The notes under the pieces were generated by a model. It was not told the origin of the DNA and ran no database searches. It saw only the letters and a program-made list of their open reading frames with translations. Shown piece after piece: positions 35,482 through 43,727 of a stretch of 64,000 nucleotides of DNA. This stretch comes from Agromyces italicus DSM 16388. GTDB taxonomy: Bacteria > Actinomycetota > Actinomycetes > Actinomycetales > Microbacteriaceae. Where the stretch lies: NCBI RefSeq assembly GCF_000421545.1, contig NZ_ATXF01000004.1:744001-808000 (forward strand), given 5' to 3'. The first letter of the stretch is position 1. Every line of letters starts with the position of its first letter. The translations under genes were made by a program, and so were the position numbers.

Positions 35482-36363
35482 GTGGATGCACCAGAGGATC
35501 AAGCCGCCCGACCGCTGCGCGAGGTGCGCGACGAGCTCGTCGGGAGGCTCGCCGCGGCGGGGGTCCCCGACCCCGAGGTCGACGCCGAACTCCTCATCGG
35601 CCACGTGCTGGGGCTCAGCCGTGGCGGCGTGCAGGCGCGCCTCGTGATCGGCGGCGAGCTCTCGGCCGCGGATGCCTCGGCGCTGGCCTCGCTCGCCGGG
35701 CGTCGCGAGCGGCGCGAGCCGCTTCAGCACCTCACCGGGCGGGCGGCGTTCCGCTCGCTGGAGCTCGCGGTGGGCCCGGGGGTGTTCGTGCCGCGCCCCG
35801 AGACCGAGGGGGTCGCGCAGATCGGCATCGATGCGCTGCGCGCGGTCGCCGACCCCGAGCCGATCGGCATCGACCTCGGTTCGGGCAGCGGTGCGATCGC
35901 ACTGGCCCTCGCGACCGAGGTGCCGCACGCGAGGGTGTGGGCGGTCGAGAACTCGCCCGAGGCCTTTCCGTGGACGCGGCGCAACGTCGAGGAGGTCGGC
36001 GCGCCGAACCTCGAGCTCGTGTTCGGCGATCTCGCGACCGCGCTGCCCGAGCTCGACGGCCGGGTATCGGTCGTCGTCTCGAATCCGCCGTACATCCCGC
36101 TGGGGGCGATTCCGCGCGACCCCGAGGTGCGGCTCTACGACCCCGAGCGCGCCCTCTACGGCGGGGTCGACGGCCTCGACATCGTGCGGGTGCTCTCGCA
36201 GCGGGCACTCGCGCTGCTCATGCCGGGCGGTCTGCTCGTGATCGAGCACGGCGAGGCGCAGTCGGCCGAGATCGCGGCGCTGCTCGCGGCAGACGGTTGG
36301 CGTGCGATCTCGCATCATCGCGATCTCACGGGGCGCGACCGGGCGACGACCGCGCTGCGGTGA
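35482..36363 (+). CDS. prmC: Release factor glutamine N5-methyltransferase
   Basis: Methylates the Gln of the GGQ motif in release factors, using S-adenosylmethionine; 293 aa. It has an N-terminal helical substrate domain (to about 85), then [12 protein letters not shown], the SAM motif [16 protein letters not shown] (about 131-146), and the hallmark NPPYIPLG (about 202-209). GTG 35482 was chosen because the in-frame ATG at 35395 lies inside the cysK start region. Its substrate RF1 is encoded 1.8 kb upstream, separated by the inserted cysE-cysK pair. Confidence 0.93.
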   Translation: MDAPEDQAARPLREVRDELVGRLAAAGVPDPEVDAELLIGHVLGLSRGGVQARLVIGGELSAADASALASLAGRRERREPLQHLTGRAAFRSLELAVGPGVFVPRPETEGVAQIGIDALRAVADPEPIGIDLGSGSGAIALALATEVPHARVWAVENSPEAFPWTRRNVEEVGAPNLELVFGDLATALPELDGRVSVVVSNPPYIPLGAIPRDPEVRLYDPERALYGGVDGLDIVRVLSQRALALLMPGGLLVIEHGEAQSAEIAALLAADGWRAISHHRDLTGRDRATTALR

Positions 36364-36403
36364 CGGTCTCTCGTGGGTTCCGAGACGGCGTTTGCGCGCC
36401 TCC

Positions 36404-37414
36404 TCAACCCACGGGCTTCCTCGTCTCGTGCTTCTCGCGCTTCTCGCGCTTCTCGCGCTCGAGCGCGTGCTTGATCGACTCTCGCTCGCGCTTCTGCGCC
36501 TCGCGCAACGCCTTCTGAGCCTCTCGCACGGCCTTCTCGGCCTCGCGCCGCGCCTTCGCGGCCTCGCGGACCCGTGAGTCCCGAGGGAGTTCGAGCTGCG
36601 CCGGCAGTTCGGGGAGCGGTTCGGGGGACGCGGGCGATGAGGAGCCCGCCTGACGGTCGACGTGGTGTTCGATGCCGTCGAGGATGCGGAGGAGCCCGAA
36701 GGAGAAGTCGTCGTCGGTCTCGCCCGGGTGCGTGCCCGGTTCGGCGACGTAGCCGCCTGCGGCGAGCAGCGGGCTGAGGTGAGGGAAGCGCTCGGGGGTG
36801 ACGAGTTCGCTCAGTGCCGCGAAGGCGCGCTCGCCGGTGACGTCGGCGGGGTCGTCGGCGGCCAGGGCGGCGGCCCGGAGGTCGCGGTCCTGCGCGCTGG
36901 TGGCGCGGGCGTAGCTCGTGAGCAGCAGGAGCGCCGACATCTTCTCGCCGTCGCTCAGCGGGAGATCGCGCACCTCGCGGAGGAACCAGTCGACGATGAG
37001 CAGGCTGTTGGGCGTGATCGGGGCGCCTGAGATCGGGATGTCGACGAGCCACGGGTGCTCGCGGTACGCGGCGCGCATGGCGAGCACCCAGGCGGTGACG
37101 CCGTCGCGCCAGCCTCGTTCGACGGATTCGTCGGGCACGGGCGGCTCGACCGCGCCCTCCTGCATGAGGAGGATCAGGTCGTCCTTGCTCGTCACGTACC
37201 GGTAGAGCGACATCGTCGTGAATCCGAGGGATGCCGCGACCCGGCTCATCGAGACGGCGCCGAGCCCTTCGGCGTCGGCGATGCCCATCGCGGCGTCGAC
37301 GATGCGTTCGATCGAGAGTTCGCGCTTGGGTCCGCGCTGCGGGTGGGCGGCGACGCCCCAGGCCAGTGCGACCGCCCGGGGGAGTTCGGGGTCGGCTCGC
37401 AGTTCGTCGCTCAT
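36404..37414 (-). CDS. TetR/AcrR-family regulator with charged coiled-coil tail
   Basis: The 336-aa product has a DNA-binding domain at about residues 33-80 (IVDAAMGIADAEGLGAVSMS, RVAASLGFTTMSLYRYVTSK) and a TetR_C-type ligand domain to about 240. About 75 further residues are extraordinarily Lys/Glu/Arg/Ala-rich (EKAVREAQKALREAQKRERE, EKREKREKHETRKP). This tail is unusual for TetR proteins and should form a helix or coiled coil. It is divergent from a two-gene ABC exporter, with an AT-rich, dyad-containing spacer. It probably represses that exporter in response to a hydrophobic drug-like compound; this regulation is inferred from position. Confidence 0.9.
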   Translation of the reverse strand: MSDELRADPELPRAVALAWGVAAHPQRGPKRELSIERIVDAAMGIADAEGLGAVSMSRVAASLGFTTMSLYRYVTSKDDLILLMQEGAVEPPVPDESVERGWRDGVTAWVLAMRAAYREHPWLVDIPISGAPITPNSLLIVDWFLREVRDLPLSDGEKMSALLLLTSYARATSAQDRDLRAAALAADDPADVTGERAFAALSELVTPERFPHLSPLLAAGGYVAEPGTHPGETDDDFSFGLLRILDGIEHHVDRQAGSSSPASPEPLPELPAQLELPRDSRVREAAKARREAEKAVREAQKALREAQKRERESIKHALEREKREKREKHETRKPVG

Positions 37415-37442
37415 CGGGCTCCAGTTCGTCGGTGCGCTTGAC

Positions 37443-37459
37443 CACAGTCTAGAACTGTG
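37443..37459. promoter_or_regulatory. Inverted repeat CACAGT-N5-ACTGTG, candidate TetR operator
   Basis: A perfect 6-bp dyad lies in an AT-rich island (about 37441-37496) between the divergent tetR and ABC genes. Further ACAGT/AACAGTT words follow at 37473-37495. The dyad centre carries TAGACT on the minus strand, a -10 candidate for tetR itself (autoregulation). Confidence 0.55.
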
Positions 37460-37553
37460 TATTACTTAAACAACAGTGCATCACATAAACAGTTTGCGTC
37501 GTACGCGGTCGATGGGCCGACGGCGCAGACCCGACACGAACGGAGTACGAGCG

Positions 37554-38468
37554 ATGCAACTCGCCATCGATGTCCGCGGCCTCCGCAAGCAGTTCGGCCG
37601 AACCGAGGTGCTCGCGGGGCTCGATCTCGCCGTGCCGCAGGGGAGCGTCTTCGCCCTCCTCGGGCCGAACGGTGCAGGCAAGACCACGACGATCAACATC
37701 CTCACGACCCTCGTCGCGCCCGACGCAGGCACCGCGTTCGTCGCCGGGTGCGACCTCGCCCGGGCCCCGGGCGAGGTGCAGCAGCGCATCGCGCTCACGG
37801 GCCAGTCGGCCGCCGTCGACGAGGTGCTCACCGCCACCGAGAACCTCGTCATGATGGGCCGGCTCTCGGGGCTCACCCGGCGTGCGGCGAAGGCGCGTGC
37901 CGTCGAGCTCGTGCACCGCTTCGACCTCGAAGCCGCGGCAGACCGCCGCGTGGGCACCTACTCGGGCGGCATGCGCCGTCGTCTCGACCTGGCGCTCAGC
38001 CTCGTCGTCGGCGTGCCCGTGCTCTTCCTCGACGAGCCCACGACGGGCCTCGACACCCGCAGCCGGCAGGAGCTCTGGGCCGTCATCCGCACCCTCGCCG
38101 ACGCCGGCACCACGGTGTTCCTCACGACCCAATACCTCGAGGAGGCCGACCGGCTCGCCGACCGCATCGCCGTGCTCGACCGTGGGCGCATCGCCGCCGA
38201 GGGCACGGCCGACGAGCTCAAGGCGCGAGTGGGCGGCGACGTCGTCGAACTGCGCGACGCCGACGGCGTGCTCGTCCGCGAGATCCCGACCGACGGCAGC
38301 GTGCACGGCCTGCGCGCGGTGATCGACGAGCTCGACCGGGCGTCGGTCGGCGGGGGCGGCGTCGACGGCGTGCAGGTCTCCATCCGTCGCCCGAGCCTCG
38401 ACGACGTGTTCCTCGCCATCACCTCCGGTGCCGAGGCGTCCACCCCCGAACTCGTGGAGGCGAAATGA
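37554..38468 (+). CDS. Daunorubicin-resistance-type (DrrA-like) ABC exporter ATP-binding protein
   Basis: The 304-aa cytoplasmic ATPase has Walker A LGPNGAGKTTTINILTTLV (about 37-55), signature YSGGMRRRLDLALSLV (about 136), Walker B VLFLDEPTTGLD and H-loop FLTTQYLEEADRLADR. A C-terminal region of about 90 residues (LREIPTDGSVHGLRAVID) is typical of DrrA-type drug and lipid exporters. ATG 37554 was chosen because GGAG precedes it and the family start (IDVRGLRKQFG) follows; an upstream in-frame ATG at 37476 is in the operator zone. It is coupled to the permease by an ATGA overlap. Confidence 0.92.
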   Translation: MQLAIDVRGLRKQFGRTEVLAGLDLAVPQGSVFALLGPNGAGKTTTINILTTLVAPDAGTAFVAGCDLARAPGEVQQRIALTGQSAAVDEVLTATENLVMMGRLSGLTRRAAKARAVELVHRFDLEAAADRRVGTYSGGMRRRLDLALSLVVGVPVLFLDEPTTGLDTRSRQELWAVIRTLADAGTTVFLTTQYLEEADRLADRIAVLDRGRIAAEGTADELKARVGGDVVELRDADGVLVREIPTDGSVHGLRAVIDELDRASVGGGGVDGVQVSIRRPSLDDVFLAITSGAEASTPELVEAK

Positions 38469-39295
38469 CCACCGCAACCGTGCCGGCATCGGCGGGCGCA
38501 ACCGCGACCGCTCCCGCATCCGCCCGTCGCCCGCGCCTGCGCGGCGTCGCCGCCGAACGCGTCTTCATCGGCCGGAGCCTCATCCACTCCATCCGCGACG
38601 TCGAGGCGCTGCTCATGGCCGTCGTGCTGCCGACGATGCTCATGCTGATGTTCACCTTCATCTTCGGCAACGCGATCGACCCCTCCGGCGGCTACGTCGA
38701 CTACGTCGTGCCCGGCATCATCCTGCTGTGCGCGGGCTTCGGCGCCGCGGGCACCGCGATCTCGGTGTCGCGCGACATGACGACGGGCATCATCGACCGG
38801 ATCCGCACGATGCCGCTGCGCAGCGGCGCGGTGCTCACGGGGCACGTGGTCGAGAGTCTCGTGCGCAACCTCGTCGCCACGGCCGTCGTGATCGGCGTCG
38901 CCCTCCTCGTCGGATTCAGCCCGAACGCGACACCCCTCGAGTGGCTCGCCGTCGTCGGCGTCGTGGCCCTGTACATCCTCGCGATCACCTACCTGTTCGC
39001 GGCGATCGGCCTCGCCGCAGCCTCGCCCGAGGCGGCGAGCGGCTACGGCTTCATCCTGCTGTTCCTGCCCTACCTGTCGAGCGCCTTCGTGCCGGTCGCC
39101 ACCATGCCCGAGTGGCTGCAGTGGATCGCGGAGAACCAGCCCATCACCCCCGTGATCGAGACCATCCGCTCGCTCCTGCTCGGCACGCCGATGGGCGACT
39201 CGGCGTGGTGGGCGGTCGGCTGGTGCGTGCTCATCATCGTCGTCGCAGCGGTCTGGGGCGCCTGGCTGTTCCGTCGCAAGGCGGGTCGCCGCTGA
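38465..39295 (+). CDS. ABC-2 type permease (DrrB-like)
   Basis: The 276-aa membrane protein has about six hydrophobic segments after a 40-residue Ala/Thr-rich cytoplasmic start. It has the ABC-2 layout: VEALLMAVVLPTMLMLMFTF, DRIRTMPLRSGAVLTGHVVE (the coupling and Arg-Met-Pro-Leu-Arg motif of this family), and LPYLSSAFVPVATMP. With the ATPase it forms a two-gene exporter, each subunit acting as a dimer. Its substrate is probably a hydrophobic drug or lipid, as in DrrAB. A CGGATGCC-closed hairpin follows the stop. Confidence 0.92.
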   Translation: MTTATVPASAGATATAPASARRPRLRGVAAERVFIGRSLIHSIRDVEALLMAVVLPTMLMLMFTFIFGNAIDPSGGYVDYVVPGIILLCAGFGAAGTAISVSRDMTTGIIDRIRTMPLRSGAVLTGHVVESLVRNLVATAVVIGVALLVGFSPNATPLEWLAVVGVVALYILAITYLFAAIGLAAASPEAASGYGFILLFLPYLSSAFVPVATMPEWLQWIAENQPITPVIETIRSLLLGTPMGDSAWWAVGWCVLIIVVAAVWGAWLFRRKAGRR

Positions 39296-39312
39296 GCGAG
39301 CCGTCATCACTT

Positions 39313-39348
39313 CGGATGCCTCGGGCCGAGCGCGGCCCGGGGCATCCG
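39313..39348 (+). terminator. 15-bp hairpin after the ABC permease gene
   Basis: Arms 39313-39327 and 39334-39348 pair with one T-G, around loop GAGCGC, 17 nt after the stop. It shares the CGGATGCC/GGCATCCG ends with the metY, pspA and prfA hairpins. Confidence 0.7.
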
Positions 39349-39368
39349 TCCGCCCTGTCGCGCTGGTC

Positions 39369-39374
39369 TAGAAT
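39369..39374 (+). promoter_or_regulatory. -10 element TAGAAT upstream of tsaC
   Basis: TAGAAT lies 9 nt before ATG 39384, giving a leader of only a few nucleotides. It follows directly after the terminator of the exporter cassette. Confidence 0.5.
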
Positions 39375-39383
39375 CGGCAGGTC

Positions 39384-40181
39384 ATGACTGCCATCTACGA
39401 CTGCTCGGTCGACTCCCAGTTGCTCACCGGCATGCGACTCGCCCGCGGGGCGATCGGCCGGGGCGAGCTCGTCGTCATCCCGACCGACACGGTCTACGGC
39501 GTCGCCGCCGACGCCTTCGATGCGAAGGCCGTCGCGCGCCTGCTCGAGGCGAAGGGCCGCGAGCGCACCTCGCCGCCGCCCGTGCTGATCCCCGGGCTCC
39601 CCACGCTCGACGCGCTCGCGAGCGAGGTGCCGCCCGCGGTGCGCGACCTCGTCGCCGAGTTCTGGCCGGGCGGGCTCACCGTCATCCTGCGCGCGCAGCC
39701 CTCCCTCCAGTGGGATCTCGGCGAGACCCGCGGCACGGTCGCCCTGCGAATGCCCGCGAACCCGATCGCGCTCGAGCTGCTCTCCGAGACGGGGCCGCTC
39801 GCGGTCTCGTCGGCGAACCTCTCGGGACTGCCGAGCGCGACCTCCGCCGCCGCGGCCGAGGAGATGCTCGGCGAGTCGGTCGCCGTCTACCTCGACGGCG
39901 GCGAGGCCGGTTCGGGCTACGAGGCGATCGGCGAGCGCCCGGGCGACACCTCCTCGACGATCGTGGATGCCACGGGGCTCGGCGAGCACGCGGGAGCGCT
40001 CCGGATCGTGCGCGCCGGGGTCATCTCGCGCGAGCGCATCGCGGCGGTCGTCGGCGAAGCACTGTTGGAGCCCGAGGCATCCGAGACCGGGGCCGAGAAG
40101 CCCGCGACGCCCGACGCAGCCGGGCCCGAGGCATCCGCCCCCGGTGACGAAGCCGATGAGGCGGGCGCCGCCGCCTCATGA
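39384..40181 (+). CDS. tsaC: L-threonylcarbamoyladenylate synthase (Sua5/YrdC/YwlC family)
   Basis: Makes threonylcarbamoyl-AMP from threonine, bicarbonate and ATP for t6A37 tRNA modification. The YrdC domain covers about residues 14-205, with VIPTDTVYGVAADAF, KGRERTSPPPVL, EFWPGGLTVILRA and the SSANLSG motif. The 265-aa length includes a C-terminal Glu/Ala/Pro-rich low-complexity tail (about 228-265). It lacks the full Sua5 C-terminal domain. In many actinobacteria it follows prmC; here the TetR/ABC cassette is between. Its stop overlaps the next ATG (ATGA). Confidence 0.92.
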   Translation: MTAIYDCSVDSQLLTGMRLARGAIGRGELVVIPTDTVYGVAADAFDAKAVARLLEAKGRERTSPPPVLIPGLPTLDALASEVPPAVRDLVAEFWPGGLTVILRAQPSLQWDLGETRGTVALRMPANPIALELLSETGPLAVSSANLSGLPSATSAAAAEEMLGESVAVYLDGGEAGSGYEAIGERPGDTSSTIVDATGLGEHAGALRIVRAGVISRERIAAVVGEALLEPEASETGAEKPATPDAAGPEASAPGDEADEAGAAAS

Positions 40182-41383
40182 CCCTCTTCCTCTCGCTCGC
40201 GCTGCTGGCCGCACTCGTCACCTTCGGCGGCTCGATCGCCGTTTGGAAGCTCAGCCTGAAGTACCGGCTGTACCCGAAGATCCGCGAGCGGGACGTGCAC
40301 ACCCGGCCGACGCCGAGGCTCGGCGGCATCGCGATGTTCGTCGGCATCCTCGTCGCGATCGGCGCGGCCGCCTTCGTGTCGAGCCTCGGGGTGTCGCGGT
40401 TCTCGAACGTCTCGATCATCTTCGAGAACCCGGGGCAGATGCTCGCGATCCTCGGGGCGGCGCTCCTCATCGTCGCGATGGGCGTCGCCGACGACCTCTG
40501 GGACCTCGACTGGACGACGAAGCTCGCGGGTCAGTTCATCGCCGGCGGACTCATCGCGTGGCAGGGCGTCACGATCGTCTCGCTGCCGATCGCGGGCATC
40601 ACGCTCATTCCGTCGTGGCTGAGCGCCACGCTCACGGTCTTCGTCATCGTGCTCGTGATGAACGCGGTGAACTTCATCGACGGCCTCGACGGGCTCGTCG
40701 CGGGCGTCTCGCTCATCGCCAACGGCGTGTTCTTCCTCTACACGTACCTGCTCGTGCAGCAGACCTCGCCGCTCAACTACTTCAACCTGGCGTCGCTGCT
40801 CGCGGTGGTCGTGGTCGGCGCGTGCGCCGGTTTCCTGCCGCTGAACTGGCACCCCGCGAAGCTCTTCATGGGCGACGCAGGGGCCCTCCTCATCGGACTC
40901 CTGACCGCGACCGCGGCGATCGCCGTGACGGGCACGATCAACCCGATCAGCGTCGGCTTCGAGAACCTGTTCGCGGCCTTCATCCCGATCCTGCTGCCGT
41001 TCGTCGTGCTCGTGATCCCGCTGCTCGACTTCGGCCTCGCGGTCGTGCGCCGGTTGAGTGCGGGCAAGTCGCCCTTCGCGGCCGACCGCAAGCACCTGCA
41101 CCACCGCCTGCTCGACATGGGGCACTCGCACCTGAACGCGGTGCTCATCCTCTACGGGTGGACGGCCGTCGCTTCCGTCGGGTGCCTCCTCACCTACGTG
41201 CTGCCGACCTACTTCGGCGTCGACAGCGCCTGGGCCTTCGTGTTCCTCGGCGTCGGCTTCCTCGTCTGCGCCGTGATCACCCTCGCCCCGCTCGGCCGCC
41301 GCAAGCGCCTCACAATCGCCGCGGAGGAGCGCCCGAGCGCGCCTCCGGCGGGGGCCGACGAACTCGAAGGTCCGGCTCGGTAG
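40178..41383 (+). CDS. Polyprenyl-phosphate GlcNAc-1-phosphate transferase (WecA/TagO/MraY family)
   Basis: The 401-aa protein has about eleven membrane helices. It transfers a sugar-1-phosphate (usually GlcNAc-1-P) to decaprenyl or undecaprenyl phosphate, starting cell-wall linkage-unit or glycan assembly. Family motifs are HTRPTPRLGGIAMF, VADDLWDLDWTTKL (Asp pair), NAVNFIDGLDGLVAG, FMGDAGALLIG and the cytoplasmic HLHHRLLDMGHSH that favours WecA/TagO over MraY. The C-terminal 35 residues are disordered. It overlaps tsaC by 4 nt, the classic actinobacterial order before the atp operon. Confidence 0.92.
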   Translation: MTLFLSLALLAALVTFGGSIAVWKLSLKYRLYPKIRERDVHTRPTPRLGGIAMFVGILVAIGAAAFVSSLGVSRFSNVSIIFENPGQMLAILGAALLIVAMGVADDLWDLDWTTKLAGQFIAGGLIAWQGVTIVSLPIAGITLIPSWLSATLTVFVIVLVMNAVNFIDGLDGLVAGVSLIANGVFFLYTYLLVQQTSPLNYFNLASLLAVVVVGACAGFLPLNWHPAKLFMGDAGALLIGLLTATAAIAVTGTINPISVGFENLFAAFIPILLPFVVLVIPLLDFGLAVVRRLSAGKSPFAADRKHLHHRLLDMGHSHLNAVLILYGWTAVASVGCLLTYVLPTYFGVDSAWAFVFLGVGFLVCAVITLAPLGRRKRLTIAAEERPSAPPAGADELEGPAR

Positions 41384-41386
41384 AAT
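41381..41386 (+). promoter_or_regulatory. -10 element TAGAAT overlapping the upstream stop codon
   Basis: TAGAAT begins with the wecA-like gene's own TAG stop. It would start a transcript around 41393 with a short leader for the atpI-like gene. Confidence 0.4.
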
Positions 41387-41410
41387 CGGGCGACCCCCGA
41401 CTGGAGCATG

Positions 41411-41893
41411 ATGACCGACGCACGTCCCGCACAGCCCGCCGACCGCACGCCGACCTCGAACCCGGTGCTGCGCCGCGCCCTCATCTGGGGCGGCGTGCTC
41501 GCCGCCGTGATCCTCGTGGTGAGCGCCGTGCTCGGCCTCGTCTTCGCCGGGCTGCCCGGTCTCTGGGGCGCCCTCATCGGCACCACCATGGCGGTGGTGT
41601 TCATGGGCATCACCGCGGCGAGCATCCTCCTCGCCAACCGCTTCTCGGGCAGCGACCTGTTCGTGGGGGCCTTCTTCGGCATCGTGCTCGGCGGCTGGCT
41701 CCTGAAGTTCATCGTCTTCATCGTGCTCGTCGTGCTCCTCAGGGATGCCTCGTGGCTCGACACGACCGTGCTGTTCCTCAGCCTCGTGGCCGGCGTTCTG
41801 GCCTCGCTCGTGGTCGACGTGCTCGTCGTCGCGAAGTCCCGTCTGCCCTATGCGAGCGACGTCGAACTGCCGAAAGCACCTGAAGACGACTGA
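41411..41893 (+). CDS. AtpI-like small membrane protein upstream of the atp operon
   Basis: A 160-aa product with four hydrophobic segments (about 24-46, 50-72, 81-104, 110-133), a Pro/Ala-rich cytoplasmic start and an acidic end. Size, four-helix layout and position between the wecA-like gene and atpB match AtpI/Unc-I-type proteins, which assist c-ring assembly or Mg2+ supply in other bacteria. Sequence similarity to AtpI cannot be tested here. ATG 41411 was preferred over ATG 41408 because GGAG at 41403-41406 is too close to the first. Confidence 0.75.
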   Translation: MTDARPAQPADRTPTSNPVLRRALIWGGVLAAVILVVSAVLGLVFAGLPGLWGALIGTTMAVVFMGITAASILLANRFSGSDLFVGAFFGIVLGGWLLKFIVFIVLVVLLRDASWLDTTVLFLSLVAGVLASLVVDVLVVAKSRLPYASDVELPKAPEDD

Positions 41894-41930
41894 ACCGTGT
41901 TCTGAATTCGTCTGCTCGTAGAAGTCTTGC

Positions 41931-41936
41931 TAGAGT
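41931..41936 (+). promoter_or_regulatory. -10 element TAGAGT of a probable atp operon promoter
   Basis: It lies in a locally AT-rich 80-bp stretch between the atpI-like gene and atpB, an unusual dip in GC for this window. No clear -35 is seen. Transcription would start near 41943. Confidence 0.4.
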
Positions 41937-42041
41937 ATTCACGATCCCCCCACGGTTCTGCCCTCATCACGCATGGGCGAACCGAGGTCCATGTTCGTCG
42001 TCGCGAGAGCCGAGCTCCACGCCCCGAAACAGGAGAAAGCG

Positions 42042-42854
42042 CTGCTAGCTCACGCCCTGAATCTGCTGGTTCCGATGTCAACCGATGATGGTGGCTTCCA
42101 CGGGCCGTCGATCGACGAATTCTTCCCCGGAGCCCTGCTCTTCGAGGGCACCGTCTTCGAGATCAACCGCATCATGCTCGTCCGCTTCGTCGCGGTCGCG
42201 GCGCTGATCCTGGTCTTCTGGCTCGGTACGCGCAACATGCGCATCGTGCCCGGCCGGTTCCAGAGCCTCGTCGAGATGGGGCTCGACATGGTGCGCGTGA
42301 ACATCGCCGACGACCTGCTCGGCAAGAAGGACGGCAAGCGGTTCCTGCCGATCCTCACGACGATGTTCTTCATGATCCTGTTCATGAACCTGACGGGCGT
42401 CATCCCCTTCCTGAACATCGCCGGCACCTCCGTCATCGGTGTGCCCCTCGTGCTCGCGATCGTCGCGTACGTCACCTTCATCTACGCGGGCGTCAAGAAG
42501 AGCCCCAAGAACTTCTTCAAGAACTCGCTCTTCCCTTCGGGCGTGCCGTGGCCGGTGTACATCATCGTCACGCCGATCGAGCTCATCTCGACCTTCGTGA
42601 TCCGCCCGGTCACGCTGACCCTGCGACTCATGATGAACATGATCGTCGGTCACCTCCTGCTCGTGCTCTTCTTCGCGGCCACGCAGTTCTTCGTCATCCA
42701 GCTCTCCGGCTGGTGGACTGTGCTCGGCGCCGGCACGCTGGCCTTCGGCCTCGTGTTCACGCTGTTCGAGGTGCTCGTCGCCGTCCTGCAGGCCTATGTC
42801 TTCGCACTTCTCACCGCGGTCTACATCCAGCTCGCGGTCGCAGAAGAGCACTGA
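42042..42854 (+). CDS. atpB: ATP synthase F0 subunit a
   Basis: Integral stator subunit forming the proton half-channels; about 270 aa. It has FHGPSIDEFFPGALL, helices through LVRFVAVAALILVFWLGTR and FLPILTTMFFMILFMNLTGV, the essential Arg in RPVTLTLRLMMNM (helix 4), and ALLTAVYIQLAVAEEH at the C-terminus. The start is uncertain. An AGGAG (42031-42035) points 6 nt later to CTG 42042, which matches the expected N-terminal level. ATG 41973, 41991 and 42075 share the frame but lack a good ribosome site. First gene of atpBEFHAGDC. Confidence 0.92.
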   Translation: MLAHALNLLVPMSTDDGGFHGPSIDEFFPGALLFEGTVFEINRIMLVRFVAVAALILVFWLGTRNMRIVPGRFQSLVEMGLDMVRVNIADDLLGKKDGKRFLPILTTMFFMILFMNLTGVIPFLNIAGTSVIGVPLVLAIVAYVTFIYAGVKKSPKNFFKNSLFPSGVPWPVYIIVTPIELISTFVIRPVTLTLRLMMNMIVGHLLLVLFFAATQFFVIQLSGWWTVLGAGTLAFGLVFTLFEVLVAVLQAYVFALLTAVYIQLAVAEEH

Positions 42855-42883
42855 GCCCGGGCGCCCGCCCGAAACATCCCTAG

Positions 42884-43132
<249 letters not shown>

Positions 43133-43160
43133 TCCACCCGCCGCAACTGAGGAGGCCAAC

Positions 43161-43724
43161 GTGCTTCATGCAGTACTGAGCGCTGCAACCGAGGGTGGCG
43201 AGACCCACAGCCCGGTGATTCCGGAGTGGTACGACATCATCTGGTCGTCGGTCTGCTTCGTCATCATCCTCGTCTTCTTCTGGAAGTACGTGCTGCCGCG
43301 CGTCCAGAAGCTGCTCGACGAGCGTGCTGAGGCGATCGAGGGCAACATCGCGAAGGCCGACGAGGCCCAGCGCAAGGCCGAGGCCGCCCTCGAGGAGTAC
43401 ACGGCGCAGCTCGCCGACGCCCGCACCGAGGCCGGTCGCATCCGCGAGACGGCCCGCGAAGACGGCAAGAAGATCGTCGCCGAGGCGAAGGACACGGCCG
43501 TCGCCGAGGCCGCTCGCGTCACCGCGAGCGCACAGGCGCAGATCGAGGCAGAGCGCCAGACCGCGCTCGTCACGCTCCGCTCCGAGGTGGGCACGCTCGC
43601 CATCGACCTCGCCTCCGGCGTGATCGGCGAGTCGCTCTCCGACGACGCCAAGGCGACCGCCGTCGTCGACCGTTTCCTCGCCGACCTGGAGGCCTCCGAG
43701 GCCACCGCCGGAGGGAAGAAGTAA
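43161..43724 (+). CDS. atpF: ATP synthase F0 subunit b
   Basis: The 187-aa peripheral stalk protein has one membrane helix (SSVCFVIILVFFWKYVLP, about 29-46) and then a long charged coiled coil rich in Ala, Glu and Arg. There is no fusion to delta, unlike mycobacteria. GTG 43161 follows GAGGAGG at optimal distance. Confidence 0.95.
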   Translation: MLHAVLSAATEGGETHSPVIPEWYDIIWSSVCFVIILVFFWKYVLPRVQKLLDERAEAIEGNIAKADEAQRKAEAALEEYTAQLADARTEAGRIRETAREDGKKIVAEAKDTAVAEAARVTASAQAQIEAERQTALVTLRSEVGTLAIDLASGVIGESLSDDAKATAVVDRFLADLEASEATAGGKK

Positions 43725-43727
43725 CCC

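Noticed and set aside
36392..39300. Genomic island or transposon carrying the TetR/ABC cassette
   Set aside because: Base composition matches the flanks, and no transposase, integrase or terminal repeats are present.
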